NCBI GenBank assembly: GCA_027484885.1
Contig: JAIXSD010000642.1
Coordinates: 1-5,041 of the forward strand
Source: Rubrivivax sp.
GTDB lineage: Bacteria; Pseudomonadota; Gammaproteobacteria; Burkholderiales; Burkholderiaceae_C
Direction: 5' to 3'
Length of the DNA: 5,041 bases
The position numbers were made by a program, and so were the translations under genes. The notes below the pieces were generated by a model. It had not been told where the DNA came from and ran no database searches. It worked only from the letters and a program-made list of their open reading frames with translations. Shown piece by piece: positions 1-5,041 of the stretch. Numbering within the stretch: position 1 is the first letter of the stretch; each line of letters begins with the position of its first letter.

Positions 1-2739
1 CAAGCCCAGACGCAAGCTCAGGCTCCGTCGGAGCGCCTGGAGCGCGTGGAAGTGACGGGATCGAACATCAAGCGCGTTTCGGCTGAGACCGCCTCGCCGG
101 TGCAGGTGTACAGCCGCACGGACATCAAGCAGACCGGCGCCAACACCGTGCGTCAGGTGCTGGACACCATCACCGCCACCTCGACCTCGGAACTGGTGGA
201 CAACGGCAACTCCTCCAGCTTCGCCGCGGGCGCTTCCGGCGTGTCCCTGCGCGGCCTGGGCAAGGGCGCGACCCTGGTGCTGTTGAACGGCCGCCGCGTG
301 GCTTACTACGCCCTGGCCGATGGCGCCAAGGAAAACTTCGTCAACGTGGACGCCATCCCCGCTGACGTGATCGAGCGCATCGAAATCCTGAAGGACGGTG
401 CTTCCGCCGTCTACGGCTCTGACGCCATGGCCGGTGTGATCAACATCATTACCCGCAATGAGTACAACGGCGTCGGCATCAGCGCCTCCTACCAAACCGG
501 CGTGGAGCCCAAGCTGCAAAAGCAAGCGACCGCTGCCGTGGTCGCCGGTTTCGGTGACCTGAACAAGGACAAGTTCAATGTCCTGGGCAATATCGAGGTG
601 TACAAGCGCGAGGGTTACACCATCGCCGACGTGCTGCCGTCCTTCGCCCCCTGGCACAAGGAGATCGTCAACCCCGCCTTCGGTGACCCGAGCCTGAACT
701 CCTACCCTGGCAACCTGATCAAGGGCAAGCTGGTCGGTGGTTCCTTCACCCAGGCGACGGGCAACTTCCGTGTGCCGATGGCCGGCTGCACGAACAAGAA
801 TGCCGCCGGCGCTTGCGTGACCGACATCAATGGCTTGAACCAGACCTATGACCCGGCTTCGCGCGTGAACGCCTTCGTCAGCGGCCGTATGGTTCTGAAC
901 AACGACCTGGAAGCCTTCGCTGAGGCCAGCTACTCCAAGACCAAGACCGAGTACCTGGCTCTGCCCTTTGCCATGAACGCACCGGCCACGCCTTACCGCT
1001 GGTTCGATGGCAATGCCAAGAAGATCCAGATCGTGCCCAAGCCCGTGCTGGCGGCCAACAACCCGGCCAACACCACCGGTGACGTGGCGGGCCTGGAATA
1101 CCGCTTCATGGACCCCGGCATGAACTGGGAAACCCCTGGCGATGCCAGCCAGTACCGCGTCTTGGCCGGCCTCAAGGGCTCGACCGCCGGTTGGGACTGG
1201 GAAACCACCATCGGCCGCGTGGGTGCGGATGGCACCAAGGAAGGCATTGGCGCCCATCGCGTGGACTTCATCAATGCGGTCAGCAGCGGTGAGTACAAGG
1301 TTGGCGGCAGCAACAGCGCCGATCTGCTGAACAAGATGTTCCGCAAGACCGAGCTGAACGGCAAGAACCATCAGAACTTCATCGACGCCAAGGTCAGCGG
1401 CGAGCTGTACAAGCTGCCGGCCGGTATGGTGATGGGCGCTTTCGGTGTCGAGTACCGTTCGGAAAGCGTGCTGGTCAAGTCGGGCCAGAACCTGCTGAAC
1501 GCCGAGATCATCAACAACGGTTCGGTCTGGGTGGAAGGCAGCCGCAAGCTGGGCTCGGCCTTTGCTGAAATCGAAGCACCGTTGACCAAGAGCTTGCAAG
1601 CCAATGTGGCGGCCCGTTTCGACAAGGCTTCGGGCTCCGACAGCCGTCTGTCTCCCAAGCTGGGTCTGACCTATCTGTTGGCTGACAACTTCAAGGTTCG
1701 TGGCACGGTGGCCGGCGGTTTCCGTGCGCCCAACATCCCGGAAGCCATGGGCAAGGTCGGTCTGACCGGCTTCTACAACAGCATGGTGGACCCCAAGCGT
1801 TGCGAGACGGCCACCAAGATCCGCGACATCCTGAAGAATGGCAACGCCAATGACAAGGCTGACGCCACTTCGGCCTTCAACTCGGGCTGCCTGGTGTCCA
1901 TCCCGGCCATGATCTCGGCCAACCCCGACATCAAGCCGGAGCTGTCCAAGAGCCTGACCTTCGGTTTCGTTTTTGACCCGGTCAAGGACCTGTCGATCGC
2001 TGTGGACTACTACAAGATCGAACGCCGCAATGAGATCAGCAACCGTGATCCCGACTACGTCCTGGCCCGTGAAGGCCAGGCGGGTTACGAGAGCATGATC
2101 GCTCGTGCACCCGTCAGCGGTACCGACCTGGCTCGTGCAGCGCGTGCCAATGAACTGGACCCGACTGCCAAGATCAGCTGGGCTGCTGGTGACCTGACCA
2201 CCTTGTTGCTGCAGTACGAAAACTTCGGCAAGACCGTGCGTTCGGGCATCGACGTGGACGTCAAGGGTCGCATCGGTCTGGGTGAACTGGGCAATCTGAA
2301 CCTCGGTTTGACCACCACCTATGCCTTGACTGCCAAGGAATGGGACATCGACGCGGGTGAATACCGCCCGAACCGTGTCGGCCTCCGCAATGAGCCGCGC
2401 GTCCGTGCTGTGTTCAGTGCCGCTTGGAACAGCGGTCCGTGGGGCGCCGGTCTGCGCTTCAACTACACCACGGCTCGTGCGCTCAACAACGACGAGACCG
2501 ATGCAGCCAGCTGGAGCGAAGAAGCCTGCCGCAAGCGCCTGAACCCCACGGGCACCTATCCTTGCATCCAGCAGCGTGATCTGCGTACCGACCTGAGCGT
2601 GCGTTACAGCGGCTTCAAGAACCTGAACCTGGGCTTGAATGTGCTGAACCTGTTCGACGAGCCGGCACCGATCAGCCTGCGCGACGGCTTCGTGCTGCGT
2701 CCGCGCGCTGTGAAGGTCACCATGGACTACAAGTTCTAA
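1..2739 (+). CDS. TonB-dependent outer-membrane receptor, 5' end outside the window
   Basis: This is an outer-membrane beta-barrel receptor with an N-terminal plug, which takes up a scarce ligand using energy from TonB-ExbB-ExbD. The frame is open from base 1 and encodes 912 residues before TAA at 2737-2739. An internal GTG at base 46 is not the likely start, because the coding frame continues upstream and no signal peptide is visible. Residues 1-10 form a Q/A-rich linker. Residues 14-25 (ERVEVTGSNIKR) resemble the TonB-box region of this class. The plug spans roughly residues 30-153, with RGLG and LVLLNGRRV at 84-100 and DGASAVYGSDAMAGVINII at 132-150. Barrel motifs include FRAPNIPE (574-581), NPDIKPELS (641-649) and NVLNLFDEP (880-888). 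The protein ends in YKF, and a terminal aromatic is typical of outer-membrane barrels. There is no frameshift or internal stop. The substrate cannot be told from sequence: siderophore, vitamin, sugar or peptide are all possible. The family call is very secure. Confidence 0.96.
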   Translation, partial: QAQTQAQAPSERLERVEVTGSNIKRVSAETASPVQVYSRTDIKQTGANTVRQVLDTITATSTSELVDNGNSSSFAAGASGVSLRGLGKGATLVLLNGRRVAYYALADGAKENFVNVDAIPADVIERIEILKDGASAVYGSDAMAGVINIITRNEYNGVGISASYQTGVEPKLQKQATAAVVAGFGDLNKDKFNVLGNIEVYKREGYTIADVLPSFAPWHKEIVNPAFGDPSLNSYPGNLIKGKLVGGSFTQATGNFRVPMAGCTNKNAAGACVTDINGLNQTYDPASRVNAFVSGRMVLNNDLEAFAEASYSKTKTEYLALPFAMNAPATPYRWFDGNAKKIQIVPKPVLAANNPANTTGDVAGLEYRFMDPGMNWETPGDASQYRVLAGLKGSTAGWDWETTIGRVGADGTKEGIGAHRVDFINAVSSGEYKVGGSNSADLLNKMFRKTELNGKNHQNFIDAKVSGELYKLPAGMVMGAFGVEYRSESVLVKSGQNLLNAEIINNGSVWVEGSRKLGSAFAEIEAPLTKSLQANVAARFDKASGSDSRLSPKLGLTYLLADNFKVRGTVAGGFRAPNIPEAMGKVGLTGFYNSMVDPKRCETATKIRDILKNGNANDKADATSAFNSGCLVSIPAMISANPDIKPELSKSLTFGFVFDPVKDLSIAVDYYKIERRNEISNRDPDYVLAREGQAGYESMIARAPVSGTDLARAARANELDPTAKISWAAGDLTTLLLQYENFGKTVRSGIDVDVKGRIGLGELGNLNLGLTTTYALTAKEWDIDAGEYRPNRVGLRNEPRVRAVFSAAWNSGPWGAGLRFNYTTARALNNDETDAASWSEEACRKRLNPTGTYPCIQQRDLRTDLSVRYSGFKNLNLGLNVLNLFDEPAPISLRDGFVLRPRAVKVTMDYKF

Positions 2740-2760
2740 GTAGCACCTCGTGTGCGTTCA

Positions 2761-2782
2761 GAGGCTGCCTTCGGGCAGCTTC
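2761..2782 (+). other. Stem-loop with UUCG tetraloop in the receptor 3' UTR
   Basis: A nine-pair stem (2761-2769 with 2774-2782, one G-U pair) closes a TTCG loop at 2770-2773. The C(UUCG)G arrangement is a known, exceptionally stable RNA tetraloop. It begins 21 bases after the receptor stop codon and is not followed by a T-run, so it is probably not a terminator by itself. It may protect the mRNA 3' end or help RNA polymerase pause before the terminator just downstream. The structure is read directly from the sequence; the role is inferred. Confidence 0.7.
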
Positions 2783-2795
2783 CGAGCAAGCGTCG

Positions 2796-2822
2796 AAACC
2801 CGGGCCTGGCCCGGGTTTTTTT
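2796..2822 (+). terminator. Rho-independent terminator of the receptor gene
   Basis: A perfect ten-pair stem (2796-2805 with 2809-2818), built around AAACCCGGGC and its complement, encloses a three-base loop (CTG). It is followed by a run of seven T at 2816-2822, part of which pairs in the stem. This is the classic form of a strong intrinsic terminator. It lies 57 bases after the receptor stop codon and should isolate that transcript from the downstream gene. On the opposite strand the hairpin is followed by only three T, so activity there is likely to be weak. Confidence 0.93.
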
Positions 2823-2961
2823 ATGGCGATTCCAATTGGGTTTTACTTGTATTCCTGCGGATTTCTCAGGTGATTGAGTTTTCTCTGGGTTCGAATCGCG
2901 CTGTGCTTTGGCGCTAAATTGCGGAGCATCTCGATTCACTGTCTTGCCGAGGAGCTCTTTC
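2823..2961 (+). promoter_or_regulatory. Leader and presumed promoter region of glcB
   Basis: This 139-base stretch between the terminator and glcB is visibly richer in A/T than the genes on either side. The upstream terminator means that glcB probably needs its own promoter here. The best -10-like hexamer I see is TAAATT at 2915-2920 (four of six matches), but the only -35-like partner, TTCGAA at 2890-2895, is poor and sits 19 bases away. Two small symmetric elements are present: CCAATTGG at 2832-2839 and CTCA-N6-TGAG at 2865-2878. Either could be a regulator site or chance. No riboswitch-like fold or small ORF stands out. That a promoter lies here is inferred from context; its exact position is not supported. 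Confidence 0.45.
2949..2954 (+). promoter_or_regulatory. Ribosome binding site of glcB
   Basis: GAGGAG sits seven bases before the ATG at 2962, a near-ideal spacing. It is complementary to the 3' end of 16S rRNA and fixes the start codon choice for glcB. Confidence 0.85.
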
Positions 2962-5041
2962 ATGAACGCCCCCCACACCCCAGCACGCACGGCGGTTCGC
3001 GGCCTTCAGGTCGCGACCGAGTTGTTCCGATTCATCGAGGACCGGGTCTTGCCCGGCACGGGTCTCAGCAGCGAGCGCTTCTGGGCAGGTTTCGACGCCA
3101 TCGTCCGGGACCTCGCCCCCACGAACCTGGCCTTGCTGGCTGAGCGAGACCGTTTGCAGGCAGCGTTGGACGACTGGCACCGTGCCCACCCGGGGCCGAT
3201 TCGCGATATGGCGGCCTACCGCGCGTTTCTGGAGCAGATCGGCTACCTGGTGCCGCCTCCTGGCGCGGTGCAGGTAAGCACGGCGAACGTGGATGCCGAG
3301 CTGGCACTGCAGGCTGGGCCGCAGCTGGTGGTGCCAATTCTGAATGCGCGCTACGCCCTGAATGCCGCCAATGCGCGCTGGGGTTCTTTGTATGACGCGC
3401 TCTACGGCACCGATGCCATTCCTGAAACCGGCGGCGCTGAGCGCGCCGGTGCCTACAACCCGGCCCGTGGCGCTCAGGTGATTGCCTACGCGCGCCGCGT
3501 GCTGGATCAGGCCGCACCCCTGGCCGGTGCTTCGCACACCCAGGCGAACAGCTACCGCGTGGAAGCTGGCCGTCTGGTGGTCGGCTTGATCGGTGGTGCC
3601 AGTACGGGCTTGGTCGATCCCGCGCAGTTCGTGGGTTATCAGTGCGATGCCGCGGCGCCGCGCTCGGTGCTTTTGCGCCACAACGGCCTGCATCTGGATG
3701 TGCAGATCGATCGCAGCACGGCCATCGGCGCCAGCGATGCGGCCGGCATCAGCGATGTGGTGCTGGAGGCGGCGCTGTCCACCATCCTTGATCTCGAAGA
3801 CTCGGTCGCCGTGGTCGACGCCGAAGACAAGGTGCTGGCCTACGGCAACTGGCTGGGCATCTTGCAAGGCACGCTGACCGAAACATTGAGCAAGGGTGGC
3901 AAGACCCTCATCCGCCGCCTCAACCCCGACCGCGTCTACACTGCGCCCGAAGGCGGAACACTGAGCCTGCATGGCCGCTCGCTGATGTTTGTGCGCAATG
4001 TCGGCCACTTGATGAGCAACCCCGCGATTCTGTACACCGATGCACAAGGGCAGACCCGCGAGATTCCCGAAGGCATCATGGATGCCGTCATCACGACGAC
4101 CATCGCCCTGCATGATCTGAAGGGTGAGGCGGGCCGCGCCATCCGCAACTCGCGCGCCGGCTCCATCTACATCGTCAAACCCAAGATGCACGGCCCGGCC
4201 GAGGTGGCGTTTGCGGCCGAGCTGTTCGCCCGCGTCGAGCAGATGCTGGGTCTGCCGGACAGCACGGTGAAGCTGGGCATCATGGACGAAGAGCGCCGCA
4301 CCAGCGTCAACCTCAAGGCCTGCATCGCCGCAGCGGCCAGCCGTGTGGCCTTCATCAACACCGGCTTCCTCGACCGCACCGGCGACGAGATGCACACCGC
4401 CATGCTGGCCGGCCCCATGTTCCGCAAGGGCGATATGAAGACCAGCGCCTGGATCCAGGCCTACGAGCGCAGCAATGTGCTGACGGGCCTGGGCTGCGGC
4501 CTGCGTGGCCGGGCCCAGATCGGCAAGGGCATGTGGGCCATGCCCGACCTGATGGCCGCCATGCTGGAGCAAAAGATTGCTCACCCCAAGGCCGGTGCCA
4601 ACACCGCCTGGGTGCCGTCGCCGACGGCCGCCACCCTGCATGCCCTGCATTACCACCAGGTTCATGTGCAGGCGGTGCAGCAGGAACTGGAACAGATCGA
4701 TGCCGACGCCGAGCGTGACGCCATCCTGGACCGCCTGCTGCAGATCCCGGTGGTCGAGCAGGCGCACTGGAGCGCAGCCGAGATCCAGCAGGAGCTGGAC
4801 AACAATGCCCAGGGCATCCTGGGTTATGTGGTGCGTTGGGTCGACCAGGGCGTGGGCTGCTCCAAGGTGCCCGACATTCACAACATCGGCCTGATGGAAG
4901 ACCGCGCCACCCTGCGCATCTCCAGCCAGCACATCGCCAACTGGCTGCACCACGGCGTGACCAACGCCGCCCAGGTGCACGAGACCTTCCAGCGCATGGC
5001 CGCGGTGGTGGACAGCCAGAACGCGGGCGATGCGGCCTACC
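2962..5041 (+). CDS. glcB: Malate synthase G, 3' end outside the window
   Basis: Malate synthase G (EC 2.3.3.9) is a cytoplasmic, Mg-dependent, monomeric TIM-barrel enzyme that condenses glyoxylate with acetyl-CoA to give malate and CoA. It serves the glyoxylate bypass and growth on glycolate or C2 compounds. The start is ATG 2962, supported by the GAGGAG site and by the N-terminus aligning with E. coli GlcB (PGTGL at 31-35). The window contains 693 residues against 723 in E. coli. It stops just after NAGDAAY, so some 40-45 residues are missing at the window edge. Aligned to recalled E. coli GlcB, the key residues are all present: Arg345 (E. coli Arg338), Glu279 (Glu272), Mg ligands Glu443 and Asp471 (Glu427, Asp455), and catalytic base Asp647 (Asp631). 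Other family blocks seen are [19 protein letters not shown] (128-146), VKPKMHGP (405-412), MDEERRTS (441-448) and [20 protein letters not shown] (546-565). A loop at about 387-399 is five residues longer than in E. coli. There is no frameshift, and the enzyme should be functional. Confidence 0.98.
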   Translation, partial: MNAPHTPARTAVRGLQVATELFRFIEDRVLPGTGLSSERFWAGFDAIVRDLAPTNLALLAERDRLQAALDDWHRAHPGPIRDMAAYRAFLEQIGYLVPPPGAVQVSTANVDAELALQAGPQLVVPILNARYALNAANARWGSLYDALYGTDAIPETGGAERAGAYNPARGAQVIAYARRVLDQAAPLAGASHTQANSYRVEAGRLVVGLIGGASTGLVDPAQFVGYQCDAAAPRSVLLRHNGLHLDVQIDRSTAIGASDAAGISDVVLEAALSTILDLEDSVAVVDAEDKVLAYGNWLGILQGTLTETLSKGGKTLIRRLNPDRVYTAPEGGTLSLHGRSLMFVRNVGHLMSNPAILYTDAQGQTREIPEGIMDAVITTTIALHDLKGEAGRAIRNSRAGSIYIVKPKMHGPAEVAFAAELFARVEQMLGLPDSTVKLGIMDEERRTSVNLKACIAAAASRVAFINTGFLDRTGDEMHTAMLAGPMFRKGDMKTSAWIQAYERSNVLTGLGCGLRGRAQIGKGMWAMPDLMAAMLEQKIAHPKAGANTAWVPSPTAATLHALHYHQVHVQAVQQELEQIDADAERDAILDRLLQIPVVEQAHWSAAEIQQELDNNAQGILGYVVRWVDQGVGCSKVPDIHNIGLMEDRATLRISSQHIANWLHHGVTNAAQVHETFQRMAAVVDSQNAGDAAY

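Noticed and set aside
46..48. GTG as the start codon of the receptor
   Set aside because: The frame is open upstream to base 1 and encodes the linker that normally follows a signal peptide. A start here would leave no export signal for an outer-membrane protein.
2736..2990. An 84-residue minus-strand frame across the intergenic region
   Set aside because: It runs through both hairpins and the terminator, overlaps both genes, and shows no family resemblance.
2874..3143. An 89-residue plus-strand frame overlapping the start of glcB
   Set aside because: It is out of frame with glcB and has no recognisable domain. The well-spaced ribosome binding site belongs to ATG 2962.
2914..4980. A 688-residue open frame on the minus strand covering almost all of glcB
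   Set aside because: It is in codon-for-codon register with glcB, so it stays open simply because this GC-rich gene avoids TTA, CTA and TCA codons. It ends at the first CTA in the AT-richer leader. The translation is rich in His, Gln, Gly and Ala without any recognisable domain, while the plus strand is unmistakably malate synthase G.
1..5041. Receptor and glcB forming an operon or a dedicated uptake-and-use system
   Set aside because: They share a strand, but a strong terminator and a 222-base gap separate them. Nothing in the receptor points to glycolate, glyoxylate or acetate, which do not need a TonB-dependent receptor.

Overview
The window holds two genes on the plus strand, separated by a 222-base intergenic region, and both run off the window edge. 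GC content is high and third codon positions are strongly G/C. The protein sequences resemble those of a betaproteobacterium, probably order Burkholderiales. That placement is inferred from the style of the TonB-dependent receptor N-terminus and from recalled malate synthase G sequences, not from a search.

Bases 1-2739 encode the last 912 residues of a TonB-dependent outer-membrane receptor. The signal peptide and start codon lie upstream of the window. The plug domain, the barrel motifs and the C-terminal aromatic residue are all clear. The gene is followed by two hairpins: a nine-pair stem with a UUCG loop (2761-2782), then a strong rho-independent terminator (2796-2822). These should separate its transcription from the next gene.

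Bases 2823-2961 form the less GC-rich leader of the second gene. It has a good ribosome binding site but no convincing promoter. Bases 2962-5041 encode the first 693 residues of malate synthase G (glcB), which condenses glyoxylate with acetyl-CoA to give malate. Every catalytic and metal-binding residue I can place is intact, and only about 40-45 C-terminal residues lie outside the window.

Nothing in the sequence links the two genes functionally, and the terminator argues against an operon. A nutrient-uptake receptor and a glyoxylate-cycle enzyme could both serve carbon scavenging, but that is speculation. I found no RNA gene, mobile element, CRISPR array or undescribed system. The points most worth a second look are a shift in arginine codon use within the receptor, three local cysteine pairs in its barrel, and the tandem hairpins at its 3' end.
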